NCBI GenBank assembly: GCA_014529385.2
Contig: CM043966.1
Span: 107,273,587-107,337,586 of the forward strand
Direction of reading: 5' to 3'
Length of the DNA stretch: 64,000 bases
Source of the DNA: Adiantum capillus-veneris
Lineage: Eukaryota; Streptophyta; Polypodiopsida; Polypodiales; Pteridaceae
Below, in pieces: positions 53,466-64,000 of this stretch. Within the stretch, counting starts at the first letter, position 1; every line of letters begins with the position of its first letter. The translations under genes were made by a program, and so were the position numbers. A model generated the notes under the pieces. It saw only the letters and a list, made by a program, of their open reading frames with translations. It was not told the origin of the DNA and did no database searches.

Positions 53466-54150
53466 TGAAAGAGAAGCTTATCTCCCAACCAGTCCTTATG
53501 CTTCCGGATCTCTCAAAGCTATTTGAGGTCCAATGTGATGCTTGTGGTGATTTCCTTGGAGGAGCGTTGCTTCAAGAAGGGCATGCCATTCCATATCAGA
53601 TGAGAGGCAAAGGCTCAATACTAATAAACAGGCCTTGGGAATATACAAAAAATAACTTTTAGCTATTCTACATGCCCTAGACACATGGAAGCACTATCTC
53701 TTGGGGGCTCCATTCATCCCATGAATGGATCACAAAGCCTCAAGAACTTCATGATGCAAACCAAGATTTTCGACAAACAAATGAGGTGGACAAATTTTCT
53801 TTTTCAATTTAAATTTCATATTTCTCATATTGTTGGCAAGCACAATCAAGTGGTCAATGCACTTTCAAAACAGCCAAGGGTAAATGTGGTGTCTATAGCA
53901 GCTCGCAATGATCTATATTTTTTTTATAGATGAGTATGCTATTGACCGATACTTTAAGTACATAACTACAACCTTTACATTGGAGAGGGGGGGGATGTTC
54001 ACCTTGGAGGATGGTTATCTTCCAAACGGCAATAGGCTATGTGTGACTCACCCATACAATAAGAAAGTCAAGTATGAATTCCATGCTTCTCATTATGTGG
54101 GGCAAAGAAGGATTCTATAATCTACCTTTCGAGGAGTAGAAATGTATTTT
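53466..54150 (+). pseudogene. pol: Chromovirus copy C RNase H and start of integrase
   Basis: LKEKLISQPVLMLPDLSKLF, EVQCDACGDFLGGALLQEGH, FHISHIVGKHNQVVNALSKQ and the zinc-binding VKYEFHASHYVGQRRI. It ends at the insertion of the 2.7 kb element. Confidence 0.85.
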
Positions 54151-56191
54151 TCTGAGGTCCCCACCCCGTCGTCTCAAACGACGGATCTGATGGTAAACCT
54201 GGTGGCCACTAGATCTACAACAGAAGCAAACAAAGTGGTTTAGGGTTTATCTAGCGGACGATCTCTCATCACAAAGTGAGTCGAGTTCGAGCTTACTAGC
54301 ATCGAGATCTAGTTCTACCCCGCAGGGGAAGCATGTCTAATCAATTATCGGTCCTAAAACCCACTTTCCAAGAGGAGAGAAGTCTCAAGTGCCTTTTTCC
54401 CCATAGCTTTCAGAGGCACCTACACTTGAGACTTCGCCGCTCTTGGGGCAATGAGTAATACTAGCGTCAATTTATAGTACTATGGGGACGGAGAGTTCCT
54501 GACCAATCGGGACCACCCTTCTCATAGGCATTGGCAACCCGAGCCAAGCCCCCATTTTCCACCCCATACTCACACTTCCTTTGTTACCTAATTACTACCA
54601 CAATGGTTGTTCAACATATAAGTTCCTTGATTAGGTTCCGATTCACAATGTTCATTAAGACAGCCCTTCAACCAGTATTGCAAAGTGGCACCAAGACAAT
54701 AACTCTAGTAAAAAAATTCTCAAAACTTATTCATTAAAATTCCAATGTTCTGGAGGTACAACATCCCCCCTCCAGCGAGAGTTTACTCCTCCCGTTGTCG
54801 CCTAGCTGCCCATACAACTAGGTATGTCCACCGCATAGAAAGCACGAAATGGACATTCCCACCGCATAGAAAGCAAGACGTGGGTTTCCACCGCATAGAA
54901 AGCAAGTCGTGGGTAAAGTCCCTAAGCTAGTAACTCTAGCTACTGTGAGATTGTCGCGAGCCGCCCTCTGTGATCAGTAGGGGGATCATGACTAAGTCAA
55001 CATTGGAAATAGAATGAACATGTCGAGCTAAATTTTTCCTCTTTCCTATTGCAAATAGTATATCCGTCAACCATTCTTTCCTACTTTAGACTTTAATATA
55101 AAAATTGAATTCAAATGCCGAGGTTTCCGTCGGATTTTTCCAACATGTTTGGGGATATATTCTTTTCTAGCTAAACGCGTGCAATGTTAAATTAAACAAC
55201 TTGAATAAGATTGTGACCTATCTCTTCCATTTCTTCGTCAATGGCCCATGAGATGGCCGGCGCTTGTTCGTCCATGGGAGCTTTTCCTTTTCCAATCACA
55301 TTGCTCGTTCCCACCTCATGGTCGTGGGAACCACCGAAGCGAGTTCTCTTAACTGGGGCCATTTTATACTCACTACTTTAAATGCTAAACTTGGGGAAAA
55401 GAGCTAATGTCCGAGAGCATCATAACAATCCAAATGATAGATTAGAATCATTGAACAATCCCCCTTATACAAGAGGGTTGGATTTTTCCTTCGAGACATA
55501 GTAATTTTAGGGATAATACTTTACTTGTCCTATGGGAACCGGCTCTAAAGTTAATCACTTGGCTTAGATGATTAAGAATTTCATAATTTTACTAATTAAA
55601 TTACAAGAGAGATGAATTAAGCAAGCTCAAACACTTTCCTAAAGCAATTAGAAAGATGCAAAATTACCGCATGAATAGGTAAGAGAAAATTCTCTTCTTA
55701 GTGGCGTAATGATGGATTAATTTTACCTTAATCACATATTAATGTATGAGAAAATTGAATCTAACTTAGCTACACCAATATTGTGTGGTAAAAGAATGAA
55801 TTTCATCAAATCTACATCATTACCGGCTTGACAATTAATTACTATACTGCCTAGAGAGAGAAATCTCTTCTAATCATGTATTAATCATTGATTAAGAGTG
55901 ATGAATGGCTGCATAATTAGCTATTGGATGATGATTATGTAATGGAATATAGATATGTGGAATTAGAGAACAGCTATTGGGAATTATAGCTAGGATTAAG
56001 CATAGTAGATGAGGAATTGAGAGAATGATGAAGAGGATTACAGAAGAGCATAAATTAAATCATGATTACCCTGATTAAGGGCTGAAATCCTCTCAATTTT
56101 CTGATCCAAATGAGTTATCAAGATGAGAATCCGGCAGCACTTCCCTCCTTTGCTTCTCCTCCAAAAACTGTGTGCCAGCAGCACCTTCCCA

Positions 56192-56234
<43 letters not shown>

Positions 56235-56898
56235 CACACTCTTAAATAGACTACTCCAATCTGAAAATCGACGTGAGTTGCTATTTGCATTTGAATGAGC
56301 ACTCAATTAATGCATGGCAAGTCTAGTTTCCTACCTACCAAGTGTCCAGTTAGCTAGTCTAACTGGCTCTCACACTCACCCTCAAGCTTGGAAACTCTCC
56401 CACAACTCCCACAAGACAAGAGGGCGTCCCCTAGCTGCTAAATCTGGCTCTGAGTGGCCTGGAACCTATTCCCACACAGCCTCAAGCCTCGATGCCTCCC
56501 CGCACATCTTTAGGAAAAATTGGTTTTAGGCTAAAACGGCCCATACGAGTCGGAATTTGATGCCGTAAATTGCTATACTAAGCTCTAACTAAGGCGTACT
56601 AGCCCGATTACCTGCCATATTTAGCAGTCCCTGGGTCCGAAAATGCATTTTTTCAAATTGGACGTACGGGTGCAGTTTTTCAAGACGATCAAAACTGGAC
56701 GAGTCAGGTGACCAAAAACTTACTATTTTTGGATTTTTTTTACAAAAATGATTTTAATTCACATCTCGAAGCTCAAAAAAAATTTAAACATCATGGCACT
56801 GACAGAATTCGGAAAACTGCTAAAAATAGTAACTTTTTCCATTATGATCTTTTCATGGTACAATGGTGCTCTTTTTGGTCGGGGTTAGAGACCTTACA
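54151..56898 (+). mobile_element. Solo-LTR-like insertion in copy C integrase with ATTTT duplication
   Basis: A 2.75 kb noncoding block flanked by ATTTT at 54146-54150 and 56899-56903. The ends read TCTGAGGTCC and GACCTTACA, the second being the inverse of TGTAAGGTC. Copies A (about 34615) and B (about 50060) show the empty site. Inside are three tandem units around CCACCGCATAGAAAGCAAG (54828-54912) and a GT tract (56194-56232). No coding region is supported. A solo LTR is most likely; the T-C rather than T-G start leaves some doubt. Confidence 0.72.
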
Positions 56899-56903
56899 AT
56901 TTT

Positions 56904-57752
56904 TATTGGTCTACCATGAAAAATAAACATACAAGAATATGTTTCAAAATATGTGGTATACCAAAAATTGAAATGTGATCGAGGGAAGCAACTTGGATCG
57001 TTTTAGGCGATAAGCTTAGCAAGAAAACACATTCTATGCCTGTCAAAAAGACTATTAAGGCACATCAAACGACAACCCTCTTTACATCTCAAATTTCAAG
57101 TATCATGGCTTGCCAACATCCATAGTGTCAGACAAAGATCCTAGAATGACTAGTAATTTCTAGAAGGGTCTCTTTGAGAATCTAGGAAGTAGATTAAATT
57201 TTTCTTTGGTGAATCTACTAAAAGCCTATGTCATGGAAGTAGATCAATGATCTCAATGAGAGAAGTAACTAGCTCCTATAGAGTATGCATACAATGACAT
57301 TGTACATACTTCTATGGACAAAGCACCTTTTGAGGTTAAAGAAGGAAGATACAAAAGTCCCTTACTACTTAAAATACATGGGAAGATCTTCACTACTGTG
57401 ATGAATATAGTTGAGATGAACAAGAATCTTTTCCAAAGATTAAAGAGGATATATCTATCTCAAAGCAAAGGCAAGAAGGGCTGCTACTAATAAGCATAGA
57501 AGAGCCTTAGCCTTTAAGAAAAACACCAAGTAGAACTTGTCACTCTACTTTGGAAGTACGATATGGACTAAAGAGCAGACATGCTTGCTGCAGCTAAGTC
57601 TCCTGAGCACCAAATGGATTAGTCACCCATTTTGGAATGATGTCGTAGGGTAAAAAGGGATCCTCTACCTTCTAAGAAGCATGGACTAATGACTAGGCTT
57701 TATCTTCTCTACCTCATAGTTAACGACGACTATGATTTCAAGAGAGAGGTAA
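56904..57752 (+). pseudogene. pol: Chromovirus copy C integrase remainder and 3' untranslated region
   Basis: Continues integrase with the SKHTRICFKICGIPK region, QISSIMACQHP-type core sequence and VHGKIFTTVMNIVEMNKNLF. At about 57525 an internal deletion joins FKKN to the 3' untranslated sequence ACCAAGTAGAACTTG, so the GPY and chromodomain parts are absent. It ends in AAGAGAGAGGTAA. Confidence 0.78.
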
Positions 57753-58538
57753 TGACATAAAATATAATATCTAACTTTACCAAATGATTTTCTCATATTA
57801 AAATGATCATTTAATATGGAAAGATAAATGGGGAATAAGAGTTAGGATATAGATATGTGCTTCTAAACCTATCTCAATAGGGGACCAAAAGGAGAAATGT
57901 TTGCATCTCAACAGGGGTCCAAAAGGAGACGGTCTACCAAAGAGAAATGTGCGATAAGTACTTCTAGATTTACCTGAGCAAGGGACCAAGACAAGAGATG
58001 GTTACATATCAAAAGGGGTCCAAAAAGAGGTAGTCTATCAAAGAGCAACATGCATCTAATGGATCTTAAATGACCTTAGGGTTAGCTTCATCCAAGACCT
58101 CCAAAAGTCAGTGTTAAAAAGTCCTTTGACCTTAGGCAAGCTAGGGCCTGACTTAAGGTGGGAATCCTACCCAAGCATGAGATGCTTGTTGGCTTGCTAA
58201 CTGAAGTGCTTAAAGTGTTTGTGGGGACTTTGCCTAAATCTTGAGGAGATTTTTATGCTTAAAATGACTAAGGTTTTTGAAGTGTTCAATTCAAAGATAA
58301 AGTCTCAAGAGGCATCAATGGTTTCCATGCTCGATTGACTAAGTGTCTTCTGAAGTATTCAATTCAAACCAAATGACTTAAGAAGCATAAAGACACATGT
58401 TCAAATGATCCTCCACATGTGGCCCTCATATCGTGCTTGAATCCTATTGGATAGATGCATAAAATAAATAATTAAGTTCTTTCTCTCAAAGAGGAAAAAG
58501 AGGACACATGTCCAAATGAAATAATTAAATAATACAAG

Positions 58539-58604
<66 letters not shown>

Positions 58605-58630
58605 GTGGATCAAGCATGAGAGGGGGGTAT

Positions 58631-58671
<41 letters not shown>

Positions 58672-59377
58672 ACACACACACACACACATTCTCTCATTGT
58701 GTGGAGTGCAAAGTGCAAGAGCTCCATCTCCTTCTTCAAGCTTGTTGAGAAGTGGAGAGCCTACACCAACAATCTTGGGTATGGAATGCAAATCCAACCA
58801 AGAGCCATGCTTCAATGCTTAAGCTTGACATCTTCATCATCTTCATTGCTATGTTATTATGATATGCTAAGTAAGAAGAGTGATAATAAGTGAGGAACTA
58901 TTTCTTTCTCCTATGGATGATTATTCTTCCTCTTCCCTACCCTCATTCCCCGCTAGCTCTCTCCACCTTTGAAGGTGTTTGAGGTCTTGGGACTGAGGTT
59001 TGGGATAGTTAATGCTTTTTTGAAAGTTTATGTTATGCTCGTGATGCATGAATCTTTCCATCTTCATAGCATCACCAAGGTCACAAGGAACACAAAGATT
59101 GTATTGTACCAAGTCTCTCTTAGTAGGAGAATCTATAATACAAACGGAAACCAACTCCAAGTAAATCCGATCTTCAACTATTGTCATGTTCTCTAATACT
59201 CTCTCTCTCTCTCTCTCTCGTAAAATTATTGTTCATGCCAAGTTACTTCAGTAATATGTTCATGCTGCTACCATCAATTAAGTTCACCCTCTATGTTCTC
59301 AAAGTGATCTCACAAAAATACTCACTTTAATTCTCTTAATTCCGCTATTCTCAAAGTTCATAGGCCATTTCCATTTG
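57753..59377 (+). repeat. Chromovirus LTR between copies C and E
   Basis: Begins TGACATAAAATATAATATC (one change from TGTCAT). It includes the GA tract 58541-58602, the C tract 58632-58668 and a CA tract. It stops at CATTTCCATT, three bases short of the normal end, and is joined to integrase sequence. Confidence 0.87.
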
Positions 59378-60238
59378 AACCTTCGTTGCTGATGAATATA
59401 GCCAAGACTTACAAGAATATTTTCCAAACATTGAAAAGATTATATCCATCTCACACAAAAGGCAAAAAGGGTTACTGCTAATAAGCACAGAAGAGCCTTA
59501 GCCTTTAAGGGAAATGATTGGGTCTTGTTTAAGTTTCTCAAGGCTCATCTAAGGCATACTACGAGCAAGAATCCTACGGGCCACCAAGAGTATTATGCTA
59601 AACAACTAGCAAAAAGATACTATTGTCCTTTTTAAATCTTAAGCCAATCAATGAGATGGCTTATCAATTAAAGTTGCCCAACCATTGGCTCATGCACAAA
59701 TACTTCAATTTGAGTCCATCCTATGACATGAAGAGAAGGTATTAAGTAATGATAAGATTATCCGACGATATCTTATTAAGTTTAAGGATTATCCTTTTAA
59801 AGATGCTAGAGGGATGCAAGGAACCTAGCTTCACGATAATATGAACCTTGTCAATGCTTACAATGCTACACTAGAGTAAGCAAATGAAAATGCATTTTAA
59901 ATGAACAATGTTTTTGTCTTATAAGACTCATTCTCTTTCTTTTATTGTGCACAAAATTTAAGAAGTATGCATGCTTAGGATCATGTTTGTGCTGACGACA
60001 TCTCCCAAACACTAAGTATAACTTGTCACTCTACTTTGGAAGTGTGACATGGAGTAAAGAGCAGATATGATTGCAAAAGCTAAGTCTCCCGAGCAGCAAA
60101 TGGATTAGTCATCTATTCTGGAATGATGTCGTAGGGTAAAAAGGGATCCTCTACCTGCTAAGAAACATGGAGTAATGACTAGGCTTTATCTTCTCTACCT
60201 CATAGTTGAGGATGAATATGATTTCAAGAGAGAGGTAA
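59378..60238 (+). pseudogene. pol: Chromovirus copy E: integrase C-terminal end with chromodomain-like motif, 3' untranslated region
   Basis: Only the end of pol remains. It has ADEYSQDLQEYFPNIEKI-like sequence, a GHQEYYAKQLAKRYYCPF block (GPY/F-type region), AYQLKLPNHWLMHK and, near 59740-59830, RRYLIKFKDYPFKDARGMQG, which resembles the core of a chromodomain (Y-L-I-K-W-K-G-Y-P in most). Then comes the conserved 3' untranslated region. The rest of the interior was deleted, presumably together with the LTR end. Confidence 0.8.
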
Positions 60239-62330
60239 TGTCATAAAATATAATATCTAACATTACCAAATGATTTCTCTATTAAATTGATAATTTAATA
60301 TGGGAATATAAAAGGGTAACAAGAGTTAGGATATAGATGTGTGCTTCTAGACCTATCTCAACAGGGGATCAAAAGGAGAAATAATTGCATCTCAAAAGGA
60401 GACGGTTTACCAAAGAGCAATGTCCAATAAGTACTTCTAAATTTACCTCAATAGGAGTAGTCTATCAAAGAGCTACATGCATCTAATGGAGCTTAAAAGA
60501 CCTTAGGGTTAGCTTCATTAAAGACCTCCAAAAGTTAGTGTTAAAAAGTCCTTTGACCTTAGGCAAGCTAGGACTGACCTTGAGGTGGGAATCCTACCCA
60601 AGCATGAGGTGCTTGTCGTGCTTGCTAACTAAAGTGCTGAAAGTGTTTGTGGGAACCTTGCCCAAGCTTGAGGTGCTTCTCATGCTTAAATGACTAAGGC
60701 TCGAAGTGTTCAATTCAAGCATAAACTCTCAAGAGACATCAACGGTTTCCATGATGAATTGACTAGGTGCTTGAAGTGTTCAATTCAAACATGATATCTT
60801 AAAAGGCATAAAAAACAGTACATGTCAAGATCCTCCACATGTGGCCCTCATGGTGTGCTTGAATCCTATTGGATAGGCTTTTAACACTAGGTTGGTAACC
60901 TAACATGACATAAAAGTGTCCTTTCAGGGTTTTGAAAAAAACCTCCAAAACCATAGTAGATCCACTCATTTTGTAAAATCCTTTCATGAGGTTATAGTTC
61001 AAGGCCTACTACACATGGAAAAAATAAGAAACTTGTAAAATTTATCATCTTTTGGTCACACCAAGACTCCAAAGTTGATGGACCAATACATTTTCATCAA
61101 AACAGTCATTTCTTACGTTTTGTTGCATAAAAATAAGATTAGGGATTTTTGTAGGACATGAGATAAATTCCCTAGTTAACTTCAATGGGTTGGTGATCAG
61201 AATATATGATTGCTTCTCACTCACTATTTTTTGTTTTGACAAAAGAAATAGGTACAAAAAAGTTGAATTTTTACCATTCTGCAAACCTATTATCAAAGTT
61301 TCTATAGCCACACTCAATACAAAGAATGTATGCATGTTTTCTTAGTTCCCTATTGTCCTTTAGGTTCATAAAGAGCCATGGAGCATATCAAAAGAATAAT
61401 AAATCTCTTACCAAGGGGAATCTTGGGGACAAAGATGAAGTGCTAAATACAACAAACATGAAAAAAATGGGTTCAACATTATGAGTTGTAGAATCCCATA
61501 GAAACTATTCAATATCTAGTCCTTATGACTAGATATGGTTACTACCTACAAAATGCATGTAGTTGTCACAAGAAACTAACAATATTGAAAAAGCTATACT
61601 TGATATACTAGAATGTTTTGTTTTCTTCTATAATTGAAAAAATCAACCATCGTTGTCTACTATGCAAAATAGGGTATTAGGTGCCCCAAAACTCAAGGAA
61701 TATTAGCTTTATGTTACAATATGCAACATAGAAAATCAAAACTACATTTGGATATCATGAAAGCCACCAAAAAAATCATAGAAGAGCTAAAATTGGCTAA
61801 AAAACAGGATTTGACAATTTTTGTAATTTGGTCATAACGTACAACTTTAACATTTATTTCTCCCTAGAAGCATCAGAACATGTTGAGGACTACGAAAAAT
61901 AGTTCTCTAGCATTATAGACCTCACAAACATGAATTCTAGAGTGGTATAGTTGCAAAAAGTTGAAAAAAGCCAAAAATAGGACCCGTTTTTTCACAAAGT
62001 TTAGGTTGTGAAATGTTGTGCAAGGACAAGGTTAAAGATGGAATTGATATTCCAAAAAAATGTCGAGTTTTTTTCAGCTCATAAGACAACTTTCTAGACA
62101 GATAGCACCTCAAAATCCATTTTGAAACTCTTGACATTATTCAAGGAAAATGGTCACTTAATAGAACATAAAAGTGTCCCAGGACATAAAAGTGTCTCAT
62201 TACCAACCTAGTGTTAAAGGGGCTCAATGAGAATTTAGATGCATAAAAATAAACAATTAAGTGCTTTCTCTCAAAGAGTAAAAAGAGTACACATGTTCAA
62301 AAGATGTAATTTAATAATACAAGAGAGACA

Positions 62331-62373
<43 letters not shown>

Positions 62374-63113
62374 TGAGGGGTGGCCCAAGCATGAGAGGGG
62401 GTATACTCTCCCACACACACAGACACTCTCTCTCATTGTGTGAAGTGAAAAGTGCAAGAGCTCCATCTCCTTCTCCAAGCTTGTGGAGAAGTTGAGAGCC
62501 TACACTAACAATCTTGGCTATGGAATGTAAATCCAACCAAAAGCCATGCTTCAATACTTAAGCTTGCCATCTTCTTCACCTTCATTAATATGCTATTATG
62601 CTATGCTAAGCAGAAAGAGTGATGATAAATAAGGAGCTATTTCTTTCTGCTATGGATGATTCTTATTCCTCTTTCCTACCCTCATTCCGTGCTAGCTCTC
62701 TCCACCTTCAAAGGGCCTTGGGACTGAGGCTTGGGATAGTTAATGCTTTTTGCAAAGTTTATGTTATGCTCGTGAAGTATGAAGCTTTCCATCTTCATAG
62801 CATCACCAAGGTCACAAGGAACACAAAGATTGTGTTGTACCAAGTATCTCTTGATGGGAGAATCTATAATACAAACGCCTTCTTGGAGGGGGGACCGGCT
62901 CCAAGTAAATCCGGTCCTCAACTATTGTCATGTTCTCTAATACTCTCTCTCTTGCAAAAGTATTGTACATGCCAAGTTAGTTAAGTACTATGTTTATGTT
63001 GCTACCATCAATTAAGGTTCACCCTCTATGTTCTCAAAGTAATCTCACAAAAATGCTCACTCTAATTCTCTTAATTCCGCTATTCTCAAAGTTCATAGAC
63101 CATTTCCATTACA
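60239..63113 (+). repeat. Last chromovirus LTR, interrupted by a TTAA element
   Basis: Begins TGTCATAAAATATAATATC and ends CATTTCCATTACA. Without the inserted 1.33 kb element and one TTAA it is about 1.54 kb. Its GA tract is at 62335-62371. The sequence after 63113 (GAGGCTATGG) is not a primer site, so this is the outer end of the array. Confidence 0.88.
60885..62213. mobile_element. Non-autonomous TTAA-type DNA element
   Basis: 1329 bp flanked by TTAA at 60881-60884 and 62214-62217. The terminal inverted repeat starts CACTAGGTTGGTAA. Subterminal ACATAAAAGTGTCC copies lie at 60908-60922 and twice at 62167-62195. The empty site is present in the A-B LTR at about 35020-35035 (GGTTTTAAAGGGGC). 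No transposase domain is visible; the 96 codon minus-strand ORF 61045-61335 has no recognisable motif. The TTAA duplication points to piggyBac- or Kolobok-type mobilisation rather than CACTA, which makes 3 bp duplications. Confidence 0.85.
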
Positions 63114-63250
63114 GAGGCTATGGGGGAGAGAGATAGACATCACTTTGAGCTCGAAAGCCGGAAGATATGCACAACTTTGAGCCCGGAAGCAAACAATAAG
63201 GTAGGACGGATTTGGACATGAACCGCTTTGAGCACGAAAGAAAAGGCTAT

Positions 63251-63304
<54 letters not shown>

Positions 63305-63950
63305 TTGCAGAGTCCAGAGGATGTGCAATAGCATTTAATAGGAAGGCAATTTTCCTTAATTATAAATTTGTCTGTACTTTTAAATGACTTTGGAAATTTT
63401 AAACATGCCTTATTCCCCCCCTCTCTCTCTCTCTCACTCTCTGCCAAAAGGATTTGATACTTACTTTTACTTATAACATTTGAAATCCCTAAACCCACAC
63501 CCCTCTCTCTCCTCCCAAATAGGTGTCCAAGACACTCCTTTTTCGTACCACCTAAACATGCTTTAACAATTTTTTAAGTCTAACATGTTGTATTAGAGTA
63601 GTGTATCACTCCCCTTTCATTCGTTGCATTATGAGCTCGTTTGCTCATCAAAACACCCAATCTAATTAGTTTGCATATTGGACTTGGTTGGTTTTTTTTT
63701 TTGTTGGCTCATTAGTTACTGTGGATAGGCCATTCCATTGTTCTTGACTAGCAGACATAGTCTTTGTACCTCAATCAAGTAGACTTCCTGTGTAATGCAA
63801 ATGGTATGAGTGTCTGCAAACACCTATGTTGCATTGTCCGTCGTAGTGGCTCACTAAGGAGTGATGGAAAAGGATGGAAGGAATCTCAAGGACATTCTTT
63901 TTTCGATCATTTAAGATAGAGTGTGGATTTTGGACTGAAATCTCTCTCTT

Positions 63951-64000
<50 letters not shown>
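63114..64000. other. Flanking noncoding sequence with microsatellites
   Basis: No supported gene. A GA tract at 63255-63302, CT tracts near 63419-63440 and at 63946-63980, and a CA tract to the end of the window. Short ORFs here are low-complexity. Confidence 0.6.

Larger units (their letters stand above)
29190..63113 (+). mobile_element. Head-to-tail array of a Ty3 chromovirus family (internal A-LTR-B-LTR-C-LTR-E-LTR)
   Basis: Four internal regions of one Ty3 family lie in the same orientation, separated by single related LTRs: A at 29190-34940, LTR to 36879, B at 36880-51532, LTR fragment 51533-51764, C at 51765-57752, LTR 57753-59377, E at 59378-60238, LTR 60239-63113. Gag has a zinc knuckle. 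Pol has the Ty3 order protease, RT, RNase H, integrase. A chromodomain-like end is seen in B and E. Sharing one LTR between neighbours is what LTR-LTR recombination produces. All copies are defective. Confidence 0.85.

Noticed and set aside
60885-62213. CACTA superfamily assignment from the CACTA termini
   Set aside because: The duplication is TTAA, proved by an empty site, whereas CACTA elements make 3 bp duplications.
1-64000. tRNA, rRNA or other structured RNA genes
   Set aside because: I looked for tRNA-like and rRNA-like stretches and found only primer binding sites complementary to tRNA.

Overview
This window reads as a piece of a large, transposon-packed plant nuclear genome. The evidence is Ty1/copia and Ty3 LTR retrotransposons with initiator-Met-type primer sites, a chromodomain-type Ty3 lineage, GT-AG introns, long GA/CT and CA microsatellites, and no operons or tandem host genes. 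The transposase family and the chromovirus type would fit a fern, lycophyte or bryophyte better than a flowering plant, but that is inference. I found no convincing single-copy host gene, tRNA, rRNA or CRISPR array. Nearly all of the 64 kb can be assigned to nested mobile elements, and their order of insertion can be read from interrupted sequences.

Left part, 1-22.8 kb. A non-autonomous LTR element on the minus strand (about 245-22564) has roughly 2.3 kb LTRs and one gag-like ORF but no visible pol. It was hit three times. A copia element (2847-8386, 192 bp LTRs) sits near its 3' LTR. A 0.75 kb inverted-repeat element sits in its 5' LTR. Most important, a 9.6 kb DNA transposon (9538-19124) lies inside its gag ORF. 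That transposon has 28 bp terminal inverted repeats beginning GGGTATAA and a TATA target duplication; removing it with one TATA copy rejoins the gag frame. It carries two convergent multi-exon genes. The minus-strand gene encodes an RNase-H-like transposase candidate (D39, D122 and an HGKGEHDG motif in its intact last exon). The plus-strand unit encodes a RING-like protein followed by an FCP1/NLI-type HAD phosphatase-like region. The large intron of each gene is filled with short palindromic repeats built on TATGCTAATTAGCATA or a close relative. This is the best candidate in the window for an undescribed system.

Middle, 22.8-29.2 kb. A second copia element (22797-28383, minus strand, about 0.8 kb LTRs) is inserted in an unrecognised degenerate coding region.

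Right part, 29.2-63.1 kb. A head-to-tail array of one Ty3 chromovirus family on the plus strand: internal A - LTR - internal B - LTR fragment - internal C - LTR - internal E - LTR. Copies A, B and C all lack the same parts of the reverse transcriptase, including both catalytic-aspartate regions, so the family was probably copied in trans. The array is interrupted by two solo-LTR-like insertions (30941-33138 and 54151-56898), a complete Tat/Athila-primer-type element with GCTAT duplications (37124-46540, minus strand), a GGGGGATTCAC inverted-repeat element (35707-36498) and a TTAA-flanked element (60885-62213). The Tat/Athila-type element encodes an unusual gag-region protein with at least eight spaced Y-x-D-x-x-G-x-x-Y-like motifs. 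The last 0.9 kb is noncoding with microsatellites.
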